From the NCBI RefSeq assembly GCF_041321145.1, contig NZ_JBGGWA010000008.1, positions 1 through 64,000 on the forward strand: a stretch of DNA of 64,000 bases. Reading direction: 5' to 3'. A program made the position numbers and the translations under genes. Position 1 is the first letter of the stretch. Every line of letters starts with the position of its first letter. The DNA comes from Paraburkholderia sp041321145. GTDB lineage: Bacteria > Pseudomonadota > Gammaproteobacteria > Burkholderiales > Burkholderiaceae. This document shows, piece by piece, positions 16,784-24,922 of this stretch. The notes beneath the pieces were generated by a model. The model saw only the letters and a list, made by a program, of their open reading frames with translations, was not told the origin of the DNA and did no database searches.

Positions 16784-17458
16784 GTGCAAAATCCGGTCAT
16801 GTCCTCCAGAACGCACCGCCCTGGCCCCACGCTGAGTATCGTACGGAATGCTCACGATGCGGCCCTGGCTGATCGCCCTCCCGAAACGGCGGAGATTCGC
16901 CCCGACGGCACGCTCGACTGGTCGATCCTGATGGCCCATGCGCAGGCGGGTGACCGGGATGCGTACCGGCGCCTGCTCGAAGCGATCACGCCGTATCTGC
17001 GGGCGCTCGCGTCGCGCCAGATCGGAAACCGGAGCGACGTCGAAGATACGGTTCAGGACATTCTCCTGACCCTTCACATGGTGCGTCAGACGTACGACCC
17101 AGCCCGTCCGTTTGGCCCCTGGCTGATCACCATCGCCAGCCGGCGCATCGTTGACGGGATGCGGCGTCAGGGGCGTCGCGGCGCGCACGAGGCACCGTTC
17201 GATCCGGACCATGAAACCTTTCAGGCTGCTGAAGCGAATCTGCAGGAAGACGCGGGGGATGCCACTCTGTTGCGTGATGCTGTTGAGCAGTTGCCAGTCG
17301 GACAACGGGACGCGATACGCATGCTGAAACTGGAAGAAATGTCGCTGAAGGAAGCCGCGGCCGCGAGCGGCATGTCGATCGCGGCGCTGAAAGTGGCAAC
17401 GCATCGGGCGCTCAAGAATCTGCGCAGGTTGATCGAAACGCGGGGTGGCCGGTCATGA
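16784..17458 (+). CDS. sigF: SigF-type ECF sigma factor
   Basis: The 224-residue product has an ECF region 2 (AHAQAGDRDAYRRLLEAITP, then VEDTVQDILLTLHMVRQTYD and FGPWLITIASRRIVDGMRR) and a region 4 helix-turn-helix (LPVGQRDAIRMLKLEEMSLK, EAAAASGMSIAALKVATHRA). Its stop overlaps the nrsF start (ATGA), and it diverges from the bufferin operon. This is the arrangement around Caulobacter sigF, where SigF activates the gig/bufferin genes under copper or chromate stress. The start is uncertain: ATGs at 16784 and 16799 both lack a good ribosome binding site. No clear second SigF promoter is seen before it. Confidence 0.88.
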   Translation: MQNPVMSSRTHRPGPTLSIVRNAHDAALADRPPETAEIRPDGTLDWSILMAHAQAGDRDAYRRLLEAITPYLRALASRQIGNRSDVEDTVQDILLTLHMVRQTYDPARPFGPWLITIASRRIVDGMRRQGRRGAHEAPFDPDHETFQAAEANLQEDAGDATLLRDAVEQLPVGQRDAIRMLKLEEMSLKEAAAASGMSIAALKVATHRALKNLRRLIETRGGRS

Positions 17459-18111
17459 CGTCAACCTCCGATCTGATCGATTCGCTGGTCGCAGACGCAA
17501 AGCCGGTGCGGCGCCTGCGACCGCCTGTGACACGAGCCCTGTGCTGGCTGCTGTTTGCGGCGCTGATGCTGACGCTGGTCGCGGTCGTGCATGGGGTTCG
17601 CCCGGACCTCACGCTCAAGCTGCGTCAACCAGGCTTTGTCGTTGGCGTGGCGGCCGCCCTGCTCACCGCCGCCCTCGCCTCGATGGCGTCGTTCATTGCG
17701 AGCGTGCCGGGCCGGTCGCGACGGTGGCTGTGGCTGCCTGCACCCGCGGTGATGGTGTGGATCTCCACGATTGGCTATGGCTGTCTGACGAACTGGGTGA
17801 GTATCGGGCCGGGCGGGATGTCGCCGGGCGAAACCGCGCGCTGTTTTGCGACGCTCGCGATCACCGGCATCCCGCTGTCGTTGGTGATGCTTATCATGCT
17901 GCGGCATGTGGCGCGCCTCGCGCCCACGCCTGTCGTGATGACCGGGAGCCTTGCGGTGGCCGCGATGACCGCGGCCGCGCTGTCGCTGTTCCATCCACTC
18001 GATGCGACGGTCATGATCCTGATGTGGAACGTCGGCGTGGCGGCGCTGCTTTTGGCCCTCAGCGGCCTGTATGGACGCCGGCTGTCCGGCTGGGTGGCGC
18101 CGCAGGGGTGA
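17455..18111 (+). CDS. nrsF: NrsF-family membrane anti-sigma factor (DUF1109)
   Basis: It encodes 218 residues with six hydrophobic helices and the DUF1109/NrsF pattern: an N-terminal cytoplasmic stretch (DLIDSLVADAKPVRRLRPP), WLPAPAVMVWI, and MSPGETARCFATLAITGIPL. NrsF holds SigF at the membrane and releases it under metal or oxidative stress. Cysteines are at 30, 110 and 130. The region where I would expect a second key cysteine (near residue 180) reads LFHPLDAT instead of an HCPE-like motif. It is translationally coupled to sigF. Confidence 0.85.
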   Translation: MTSTSDLIDSLVADAKPVRRLRPPVTRALCWLLFAALMLTLVAVVHGVRPDLTLKLRQPGFVVGVAAALLTAALASMASFIASVPGRSRRWLWLPAPAVMVWISTIGYGCLTNWVSIGPGGMSPGETARCFATLAITGIPLSLVMLIMLRHVARLAPTPVVMTGSLAVAAMTAAALSLFHPLDATVMILMWNVGVAALLLALSGLYGRRLSGWVAPQG

Positions 18112-18199
18112 CACAGCTGGACAAGGCTGATTGGTGAAACTGCGGCGTGGGCCAGAGCCCGCCAGGTTGGCGGCGCCATGGCATGTGAAACGCACGCAG

Positions 18200-18385
18200 G
18201 CAAATCGCTTCAAAGGACATGGACATGACACTGCTCACCGGAAGAAGGTGCCTGGTGTGAGCGCCGTCAAGGTCGATTTCGACAGGAAGACCGCCACGGT
18301 TACCTATGATCCCGGCCAGGCACTGTCCGACGCCCTGACCAGGGCAACCACGAATGCGGGCTATCCCGCGACTCTGGAGAAGTGA
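18200..18385 (+). pseudogene. merP remnant (periplasmic mercury-binding protein, 3' half)
   Basis: From about 18238 the frame encodes KKVPGVSAVKVDFDRKTATV followed by TYDPGQALSDALTRATTNAGYPATLEK, the second half of a heavy-metal-associated domain very like MerP. The signal peptide and the metal-binding GMTCxxC motif are missing. The upstream codons (HVKRTQANRFKGHGHDTAHR) do not look like MerP, so part of the 5' half has been deleted. The open frame begins at 18131 without a credible start. It follows nrsF and precedes the GDCCVxC gene. Confidence 0.65.
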
Positions 18386-18392
18386 GGCCTCG

Positions 18393-18614
18393 ATGGATGC
18401 GATCGTCATCGAATCCGTGCTGACCTGCCCGCACTGTGGTTTTGCCCGGCCGGAAACCATGCCCACGGATGCCTGCCAGTTCTTTTACGAGTGCAGCCAC
18501 TGCACGGCTCTGCTGCGCGCCAATCCGGGCGACTGCTGCGTGTTCTGCTCGTTCGGTTCGGTGATGTGTCCACCGATGCAACAGCAGCTTGGCTGCTGCG
18601 GACCGGGTGGGTAA
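18393..18614 (+). CDS. GDCCVxC-motif protein
   Basis: The 73-residue Cys-rich protein has TCPHCGFARPETMPTDACQF, FYECSHC and the family signature NPGDCCVFCSFGSVMCPP. In relatives one of these positions can be selenocysteine. The family is often found with mercury-resistance genes, which fits the merP remnant eight bases upstream. ATG 18393 is taken; an earlier GTG or ATG would add unrelated residues. Probable cytoplasmic thiol/metal protein, function unproven. Confidence 0.8.
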   Translation: MDAIVIESVLTCPHCGFARPETMPTDACQFFYECSHCTALLRANPGDCCVFCSFGSVMCPPMQQQLGCCGPGG

Positions 18615-18768
18615 CCATGCCAGGCCGGGACTGTCGTACTCGTCATCGTACTGTTGGCGGCAGGTCCGGTTTGCGATGAGCCTTCCGATCGCAGCGTGGC
18701 GAAGCGCCCGCGTAGAACCTGGACACCGGACGCCGGTGGCCGCGTAGCGACGGGTGCATGCCGTCGGG

Positions 18769-18788
18769 GTATTTGTATATACAAATAC
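18769..18788. promoter_or_regulatory. HutC-type operator, perfect 20-bp palindrome
   Basis: GTATTTGTATATACAAATAC is a perfect palindrome with the TGTA-N2-TACA core reported for HutC regulators. It lies about 235 bp before the MFS gene. A near copy lies before the lyase-like gene, and a HutC-like gene is encoded between them. Confidence 0.75.
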
Positions 18789-18907
18789 GTAAAAACATAC
18801 CGTTCCACCCCTCCATCAAAAGCAGCTCAACGGCGGCGAATATCCTATGCCACAAGGCCGGAGGCGCGCGCCTTGCCGCGGCAGCGGCTAGCTAATTCGC
18901 AAAACTA

Positions 18908-18917
18908 TGTATAGACA
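18908..18917. promoter_or_regulatory. weak HutC-type site before the MFS gene
   Basis: TGTATAGACA has one mismatch to TGTA-N2-TACA and lies 105 bp before the MFS start, in an A+T-rich promoter-like region. It may be a second, weaker operator. Confidence 0.35.
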
Positions 18918-19021
18918 ATATTTATTAGCGCTGCTACCTTGCGAAATCCAATGAAATCGCTTGCTGAACCGGTGTCTGGTGAGAACCGAGGGCTCAGCCA
19001 TCGTCACAAGGAACGAACGAC

Positions 19022-20374
19022 ATGAACGAGACAAAGCTGACTGGTGGCGGACGGAAAGCATGGACGATTGTCGTACTCGTGTTTCTGTTCATGCTGATCA
19101 ACTTCGCGGATAAGGCGGTCGTCGGGTTGTCGAGCACGGTGATAATCAAGGAACTGAAACTGACTCATGCGCAGTTTGGCGCACTGGGAAGCGCTTTTTT
19201 TCTGCTGTTCTCCGTTTCGGGTGTAGTGATCGGGTTCGTGTCCAACCGTGTCTCAACCAAACGCATCATGCTGGTGATGAGTGTGATATGGGCTTTGGCG
19301 CTTTTACCCATGGCAGGCACCGTCAGCTTCATTGCGCTGTTCGCCAGCCGCGTGGTTCTCGGCGCGGCAGAAGGGCCAGCGTTTCCCATCGCGCTTCACG
19401 CCGTCTACAAATGGTTTGGCGACAAGCGCCGCGCCGTGCCGACCAGTGTCGTCGCATGCGGCGCCGCGTTCGGCGCCGGGGTGGTCGCGCCGCTCGTCAC
19501 GTGGATCATCGTGCATTACAGCTGGCATGCCGCTTTTGCCGCGCTGGCCGTGGCGGGCCTGGCCTGGGCCATCGTCTGGACCGCTGTCGGCGAGGACGGG
19601 CCTGTAGGCAACTCAATAGCAGACGGCGTGGCGGCCGTCCCCATTCCGTACCGTGATCTGATTTTGAGCCGTACCGCGCTCGGCGTGTACCTCGCCGGAT
19701 TCGCCGCATACTGGATGATCGCGCTTAACATCGTCTGGCTCGCCAACTACCTGATCAAGGCCCTTCACCTCTCCCCCTCGACGGCGGCCTGGGTGATTGC
19801 CCTTCCCTCGGTGATGCAGATCGTGCTGGCACCCTGCTTCGCATTCATATCGCAACAGCTCACAAAGCGTGGCTATTCGAGCCGTCTTGCACGGGGTACG
19901 TTCGGCTGCGCGTGTGTGGTGGGCGCCGGCGTGGCGGTAGCTTGCCTACCCATGTTGCCCCTCGGCCCATTGAAGATTTTTCTGATTGGCCTCGCCTTCT
20001 CGGTAGGCAGCGTTATCTTCACCCTCGGTTCGACGCTCATCGGAGAGATCTGTCCTTCCTCGCAGCGCGGCGCCATGCTCGGCATTACCAACTCGGTTCA
20101 TACCCTGGCCGGTCTGATCGCGCCCGTCGCCATGGGCCTGATTGTCGACGTGGCCTCGGACCCCGTCGACGGTTTCCGGACCGGATATCTTTATGCGGGT
20201 TTGCTGGTCATCACGCTCGGGTTGGTGGCAGCCCTGCTGATTCATCCCGAAGCCGATCTGCGCCGCTTTCGCCGACTCGGCGTTACGCCATTGCCAGGCG
20301 ACGAAGCGACGCCATCCACCCACACCCAATCGCATATGTCCGCTCCGCTGGTTAAAGGTGGACTGTCGGATTAG
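19022..20374 (+). CDS. MFS transporter, anion:cation symporter-like
   Basis: The 450-residue inner-membrane protein has 12 predicted helices. The motif between helices 2 and 3 is VIGFVSNRVSTKRIML; RVVLGAAEGPAFPIALHAVYKWF resembles the ACS (phthalate/tartrate/sialate) family signature. It probably imports a small organic anion or amino-acid-like substrate. It is followed 29 bp later by the ornithine-cyclodeaminase-like gene on the same strand. HutC-type sites upstream point to control by the GntR regulator at 21542. Substrate unknown. Confidence 0.85.
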   Translation: MNETKLTGGGRKAWTIVVLVFLFMLINFADKAVVGLSSTVIIKELKLTHAQFGALGSAFFLLFSVSGVVIGFVSNRVSTKRIMLVMSVIWALALLPMAGTVSFIALFASRVVLGAAEGPAFPIALHAVYKWFGDKRRAVPTSVVACGAAFGAGVVAPLVTWIIVHYSWHAAFAALAVAGLAWAIVWTAVGEDGPVGNSIADGVAAVPIPYRDLILSRTALGVYLAGFAAYWMIALNIVWLANYLIKALHLSPSTAAWVIALPSVMQIVLAPCFAFISQQLTKRGYSSRLARGTFGCACVVGAGVAVACLPMLPLGPLKIFLIGLAFSVGSVIFTLGSTLIGEICPSSQRGAMLGITNSVHTLAGLIAPVAMGLIVDVASDPVDGFRTGYLYAGLLVITLGLVAALLIHPEADLRRFRRLGVTPLPGDEATPSTHTQSHMSAPLVKGGLSD

Positions 20375-20400
20375 ACACATATTTTTTCGGGAGACCTTTC

Positions 20401-21405
20401 ATGCAATCAATCCATTTCACTTATCTGAACCGCCTGGATGTCGAGCGACTGGAGTTGACGGACGCCGAGATTCTGGCTGCCGTGGAATCGGCGCTGGCCG
20501 CGCAGGGCAATCGCCAAACCGTGATCGAACCGCGTGTCCATCTGATCCCCAGGGATTCGGCGGAAGGACACTTCAATGTACTGCGCGGCGTCATTCACCC
20601 GCTCGGCCTCGCGGGTGTGAAAGTCGTCGGTGACTTCGTCAACAACTATCATCTCGGCTTGCCTTCGGAGCTGGCGGTCCTCAACCTTTTCGATCCCGAG
20701 ACGGGAGCCCCGAAGGCTATCCTCGATGCAACGTCGATCACCGACATGCGCACCGGCGCGATGACCGCGTTGGGCGCCAAATATCTGGCCCGCAAAGGTA
20801 GCAAGGTGCTTGCACATGTCGGTGCGCGCGGTACGTCCTACTGGAACGTACGGCTGCTGGACCATCTGTTCGACTTCGACGAAATCCGCGTGCATTCGCG
20901 GCGCGAAGAAAGCCGCAATGCGTTCGCCCAGCGGTTGTCTCATGATCTCGGCAAGCCAGTCCGCGTCACGGAGGATTGGGAGTCGTGCGTTCGCGGCGCA
21001 GACATTGTGGTGGAAGCATCGCGGCTGCCCAAGCCAGAACCTCTGCTGAAAACCGAGTGGATCAAGCAGGGAGCGCTGGTGATTCCTTATGGCACGATGA
21101 GCGCCGTCGAGCTCTCCTTGACGGACATCATGAACAAGATGGTGGTGGACGATTGGGGACAGTGCCGCAAGGGCCTGCCGTTCGGCGCACTCAGGCAGCA
21201 CGTCGACAGCGACCGTCTTTCGGAAGAAACGCTGCATGCAGAGCTTGGCGAGATCGTAGCGGGCAAAAAACCCGGCCGCCAGAACGACGACGAAACGATT
21301 CTGTTCTGGCATCGCGGCCTGAGTCTCAGCGACATCGGGCTCGCTCACGCGATGCTCGAGAAAGCCAGTCGCCTCGGTATCGGGCAAACGTTGCAGTTCG
21401 CCTGA
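20401..21405 (+). CDS. ornithine cyclodeaminase / mu-crystallin family protein
   Basis: The 334-residue product has the OCD/mu-crystallin fold: VIEPRVHLIP at the start, GVKVVGDFVNNYHLGLPS, the ATSITDMRTGAMTALGAKYL helix, and an NAD-binding turn (VLAHVGARGTSYWNVRLL; the usual GxGxxG is degenerate). Members remove ammonia from ornithine-like amino acids or reduce cyclic imines using NAD(P). It is the second gene after the MFS transporter, with a GGGAG ribosome binding site. The context suggests catabolism of an imported amino compound, but the substrate cannot be read from sequence. Confidence 0.8.
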   Translation: MQSIHFTYLNRLDVERLELTDAEILAAVESALAAQGNRQTVIEPRVHLIPRDSAEGHFNVLRGVIHPLGLAGVKVVGDFVNNYHLGLPSELAVLNLFDPETGAPKAILDATSITDMRTGAMTALGAKYLARKGSKVLAHVGARGTSYWNVRLLDHLFDFDEIRVHSRREESRNAFAQRLSHDLGKPVRVTEDWESCVRGADIVVEASRLPKPEPLLKTEWIKQGALVIPYGTMSAVELSLTDIMNKMVVDDWGQCRKGLPFGALRQHVDSDRLSEETLHAELGEIVAGKKPGRQNDDETILFWHRGLSLSDIGLAHAMLEKASRLGIGQTLQFA

Positions 21406-21541
21406 CATACCCGGTCGAGTCGAGTTCGTATAGTCAAAAGCGAATCGTACGAGGCTGCCGTCGCCACCAGCCGGCGCGGCAGCTGCCCTCTTCTCCATGG
21501 CTATACAATGGGCCGCTAATCCACATCACGATCTACCGATT

Positions 21542-22252
21542 ATGGAAAAAACGCTCCCGACCTCGACTCCCGCTTATCAGCAACTGAAAGCGCACGTGCT
21601 GAAGATGATAGAGGCGGAAGAGTGGCGCCGCGGCGACATGATCCCAACGGAGGAGTCGCTTGCAAAGGAGTTTGGTCTTTCGCGCATGACCGTCAATCGT
21701 GCGCTTCGCGAACTGGTGACCGAACGTGTCCTGACACGCGTAAGAGGCTGTGGCACCTTCGTCGCGGACACCCGGTATGAATCCACGCTCATCGAAATCC
21801 GCAGCATCTCAGAAGAGATCAACAGCCGCGGCGACATCCATACAAGCAAACTTCTTTTGCTCGAACCCACGCATGATCCTCTCGTCCTGCAAACGCTCGA
21901 ACTGTCGGGCAACGATCCGGCGTTCCACTCGCGCATTGTCCATTTCGAGAACAGCGTGCCGATCCAGCTCGAAGATCGCCACGTAAACGGACTGGTGTTT
22001 CCAGAATACCTCGACCAGGACTTCGAGGCCCAAACGCCAAATCAGTACATGACGAGCATAGCTCCCGCCCAGGGCGTGCAGTACTGGGTGACTGCGCGTC
22101 AGCCGCCATCTAACGTGCGTCAGGCGCTGAAGATGGCAATCGGCGAGCCGTGTCTCGTGCTGCACCGGCGCACCAGGGCAAGAGGTAAAGTAGCCACCGA
22201 CGTCATGCTGTGGCATCCGGCGAGTCGTTATCAGTTGAGCGGGCAGTTTTGA
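21542..22252 (+). CDS. GntR-family regulator, HutC subfamily (UTRA domain)
   Basis: The 236-residue product has an N-terminal winged helix (AYQQLKAHVLKMIEAEEWRR, then IPTEESLAKEFGLSRMTVNR, ERVLTRVRGCGTFVAD) and a C-terminal UTRA effector domain (FHSRIVHFENSVPIQLEDRH, LVLHRRTRA, TDVMLWHPASRYQLSGQF). It closely resembles HutC, the repressor of histidine use, which senses urocanate. No hutU, hutI or hutG is present here, so it is called HutC-like. Its likely operators are the TGTA-N2-TACA palindromes at 18769, 22542 and 22688. I chose ATG 21542 over 21497 because the conserved domain starts near it. Confidence 0.85.
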   Translation: MEKTLPTSTPAYQQLKAHVLKMIEAEEWRRGDMIPTEESLAKEFGLSRMTVNRALRELVTERVLTRVRGCGTFVADTRYESTLIEIRSISEEINSRGDIHTSKLLLLEPTHDPLVLQTLELSGNDPAFHSRIVHFENSVPIQLEDRHVNGLVFPEYLDQDFEAQTPNQYMTSIAPAQGVQYWVTARQPPSNVRQALKMAIGEPCLVLHRRTRARGKVATDVMLWHPASRYQLSGQF

Positions 22253-22541
22253 CCGGCTTTCCGGTTAGCATGGCGGCCCCACAGCTCAGCACATCTACCC
22301 GCGCGTAACGAAGCTCCCCACACCCTTCCTGCTTTAGCTACTGGCGGCCGCCTGCCGGACTGGGCCGCCAGTCGTATTTCTTCCCGCCCAACGCGGCCCG
22401 CCGATTTTCATCTCGCGCTGCCGGCTGCCTTTCGTCTACAGCCAATGAACGATTGACCTGCCGTGCGCGTACCTCCTGCGCCAAGCCGGGGCGCATCTGT
22501 GGTGCTCAAAGTCGAAAACTGATCTACCGATGCGCCGGATG

Positions 22542-22551
22542 TGTATGTACA
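22542..22551. promoter_or_regulatory. HutC-type core site
   Basis: TGTATGTACA fits TGTA-N2-TACA, 258 bp before the lyase-like gene. Confidence 0.45.
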
Positions 22552-22687
22552 TTTATGGCGCACATCGCTTCCGCGACGAAAGCTTTTCGCATGCTTTCGC
22601 GAGAACACCCATGAAAACCAGCTTGCAAGGACGTTCACACCCCTGCACCGCCAATCGTCCCGCAAATAAATTTTGAATTTCTTGCAA

Positions 22688-22707
22688 GGATACGTATATA
22701 CAAATAC
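22688..22707. promoter_or_regulatory. HutC-type operator before the lyase-like gene
   Basis: GGATACGTATATACAAATAC matches the perfect palindrome at 18769-18788 in 17 of 20 positions, including the whole right arm. It lies about 100 bp before the lyase ATG. The near identity of two sites 3.9 kb apart argues for a shared regulator. Confidence 0.7.
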
Positions 22708-22799
22708 GCTATGACCTCGGCGCCTGAATGTCGCCCGGAGCGCGCGAGGCAGCGAGGCGCGGAGACCAACGAAAGCTTCATAAGAACTGGAAAAGATCC

Positions 22800-24443
22800 A
22801 TGAGGAATCCTGTCAGAAAGATCATTGGTGCCATCGTGTTGTTACCTGCGCTGACATGTCATGCCGCCGTCGTTCTGGACGGCAAAACAGCGACGCCTGA
22901 AATGATCGCCAGAATCGCAGACGGCGAGTCGGTGATCGTTCCGCCCGAGGCCTTGCAACGCGTGACGCAGGGGCACGAGTTAGTGCTTGAGGCAGCCATG
23001 CAGGGGCAGCGCATCTACGGTCTCACGGTCGGCGTCGGCCTTAACAAGGACCGTCAGATGGTCGACGCCCAAGGCCAGCTGACGCCTGATGTCATCGCGG
23101 CTTCGACACGCTTTAATGCAGCGCTCCTTCGCGCCCATTCCGCTGGAGCAGGACCGGACATGGATACGCGTACAGCCCGGGCAGTGCTGGCGACGCGTTT
23201 GAACCAGATTCTGGTCGGTGCTTCAGGCGTTCAACCAGCCGTAGCCGACAAGTACGTCCAGTTCCTGAATACGGGCATTACACCCGCCATGGCCGCGGAA
23301 GGTTCGATCGGCGAAGCCGACATAACGATTCTCAGCCACGTGGGACTGACCATGATGGGAGAAGGCGATGTGTACTACAAGAGCGAGAAGCTCCCGGCAG
23401 CCCGGGCATTGAAGAAAGCCGGCATCGAGCCCATCCGGCCGTGGGGCAAGGACGCGCTCGGCATTCTCAGCTCGAACGCGTATTCCACTGGCATGGCTGC
23501 ACTGGTCATCGTCGACCTCAAGCAGCTGGCACGCGTCGAAAAGCTTGTGTACGCCATGAGCCTGCAAGGAATGAACGGCAACGTATCGCCGTTTCTCGAG
23601 GACGCCCTGGCCCTGCACCCCTACCCTGAGGTAGTCAGCGCAGGCGCGCAACTGCGCACGATCCTTGCCGGTAGTAGTCTCTGGCAACGCGATGACGAAC
23701 GTGCCTTGCAAGATCCGCTAAGTTACCGGGATGCACCGTATCTGCTTGGTGAGATCGACAAGAGCTACAGCGAAGACCGGCGAATGATCGAGTTGCAGTT
23801 GAACTCGTCGGACGACAACCCGGGCGTGAATGTCGGCGTCAAACCGAAAAGCGACCTCTGGCAGGCGCGGCGCGGCTACCTTGAGGGGAAGAATGTTTAT
23901 GGCGCCGTGCTGCCGAATGCCAACTTCGAGCCCTTGCCATTCGTGCTGGCGTTCGAACAGACAGGTATCGCGCTCGCACACGGTTCGCTTGCTTCAGCCG
24001 AGCGCATCATCAAGCTCAACGACCCGCGCTTCACTCACCTAAGCCGTTTTCTCGGCACGGATCACACGCTGCACGCGTTCGGTGCAATGGAAAAGCCACC
24101 TCTCGCGCTGGCTGAGGCGAATAAGACGCTGGCAATGCCGGTCTCAATGGATTTCCTGCCTGCCGCCGGCGACATAGAAGACATCGCCACCAACGCTCCA
24201 GAAGTCATCCGGCGCGTGCGGACCCAGATCGACAACTCGTTTGAGCTGACAGGTATCGAATTGATTTCCTCTGCCCAGGCGGTTCAATTGCGCCAGCAGA
24301 AAACCACTGGTTTTACGTTGTCACCGCAAACGCAAGCGCTGCTCGACGCGCTGCGCAAGATAGTGCCATTCCGCGATTCCGACCTGCCCTTTACACCGGA
24401 GTTCCGGGCCACCGCGACGCTGCTTCGACATTACCCGGGCTGA
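22800..24443 (+). CDS. exported HAL/PAL-family protein lacking the MIO triad
   Basis: The 547-residue product has an N-terminal signal peptide (MRNPVRKIIGAIVLLPALTC then HAA). A complete aromatic amino acid lyase fold follows: IYGLTVGVGLN inner loop, LVGASGVQP, SNAYSTGMAAL, SSDDNPGVNVG, NFEPLPFVLAFEQTGIALAH. Active lyases of this family carry Ala-Ser-Gly (or Thr/Cys-Ser-Gly), which cyclises into the MIO cofactor within GSxGASGDLxPL. Here residues 168-177 read GSIGEADITI: the triad is Glu-Ala-Asp (172-174), so MIO cannot form. The export signal is also unusual for HAL. It may bind, sense or process an aromatic amino acid by another route (inference). It is probably controlled by the HutC-like regulator. 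Confidence 0.8.
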   Translation: MRNPVRKIIGAIVLLPALTCHAAVVLDGKTATPEMIARIADGESVIVPPEALQRVTQGHELVLEAAMQGQRIYGLTVGVGLNKDRQMVDAQGQLTPDVIAASTRFNAALLRAHSAGAGPDMDTRTARAVLATRLNQILVGASGVQPAVADKYVQFLNTGITPAMAAEGSIGEADITILSHVGLTMMGEGDVYYKSEKLPAARALKKAGIEPIRPWGKDALGILSSNAYSTGMAALVIVDLKQLARVEKLVYAMSLQGMNGNVSPFLEDALALHPYPEVVSAGAQLRTILAGSSLWQRDDERALQDPLSYRDAPYLLGEIDKSYSEDRRMIELQLNSSDDNPGVNVGVKPKSDLWQARRGYLEGKNVYGAVLPNANFEPLPFVLAFEQTGIALAHGSLASAERIIKLNDPRFTHLSRFLGTDHTLHAFGAMEKPPLALAEANKTLAMPVSMDFLPAAGDIEDIATNAPEVIRRVRTQIDNSFELTGIELISSAQAVQLRQQKTTGFTLSPQTQALLDALRKIVPFRDSDLPFTPEFRATATLLRHYPG

Positions 24444-24542
24444 TAGCGGCGAACCGCGCAGTTGATGACAACGGCAGGGAAGCACTAACCGCGATAGCGC
24501 ATCCCTGCCGAAACCCCGCAGGCGCTTGACCACCGCGAAAAC

Positions 24543-24800
24543 GTGTTCGGCTGCCTGTTCGAAGCGCAATCGCTGGGCATCGCTGTGCCCGAGCGCCTTT
24601 CGATAGTGGGTTGCGACAATCTGCCGATCGCATCGCAGATCACGCCGGGGCTCACCACCGTGCTGCTGCCGACTTACGAACTCGGCGAACACGTCGCGCG
24701 CGCATTGTTGCGCTGGCTCGCGGACGACGTGCCCCCGCAACAAGAATGCCTTCCGATCGAACTGATCGTGCGCGGCACTAGCGGGCCGCCATCGGCATAG
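24543..24800 (+). pseudogene. LacI-family regulator, C-terminal fragment
   Basis: The 85 residues (VFGCLFEAQSLGIAVPERLS, IVGCDNLPIASQITPGLTTV, LGEHVARALLRWLADDVPPQ…ELIVRGTSGPP) are the last third of a LacI-type effector-binding domain. The N-terminal DNA-binding domain and most of the sensor domain are absent. Upstream is the 3' flank of the lyase-like gene with no matching sequence. A deletion probably joined the two; the fragment has no credible start. Confidence 0.75.
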
Positions 24801-24922
24801 CCGCCTGGGTCGCGGCTGCAACAGTAATCCAAGGGGAAGCTCGATGCCATCGCGGCTCGCTGCCTCCGCCTCTACCAAGGTCCATCGACCGGCTGACTTC
24901 GCCGACCGATAAACCCCGGCGC

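Larger units (their letters stand above)
18615..19021. other. gene-free regulatory stretch before the MFS gene
   Basis: No coding sequence is supported here. It contains the 20-bp HutC-type palindrome at 18769-18788, a weaker site at 18908-18917, and an A+T-rich segment (18900-18935) likely to be the promoter of the MFS gene, whose ATG at 19022 follows an AAGGA ribosome binding site. Confidence 0.6.
22253..22799. other. gene-free regulatory stretch before the lyase-like gene
   Basis: No gene is supported. HutC-type sites lie at 22542-22551 and 22688-22707. A weak ribosome binding site (GGAAAAG) precedes the lyase ATG at 22800. The frame is open upstream to 22728, but the signal peptide argues for the later start. 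Confidence 0.55.

Noticed and set aside
16667..17404. Long minus-strand open frame running from bufA across sigF
   Set aside because: It is the antisense of the ECF sigma gene in high G+C DNA. The bufA ATG at 16666 with AGGAGGA and a signal peptide is the real start.
20407..21498. Minus-strand 363-codon frame
   Set aside because: It is antisense to the OCD-family gene; no ribosome binding site or recognisable domain.
18769..24443. Authentic histidine utilisation (hut) operon
   Set aside because: There are a HutC-like regulator and a HAL-fold gene, but no hutU, hutI or hutG. The HAL-fold protein is exported and lacks the MIO triad.
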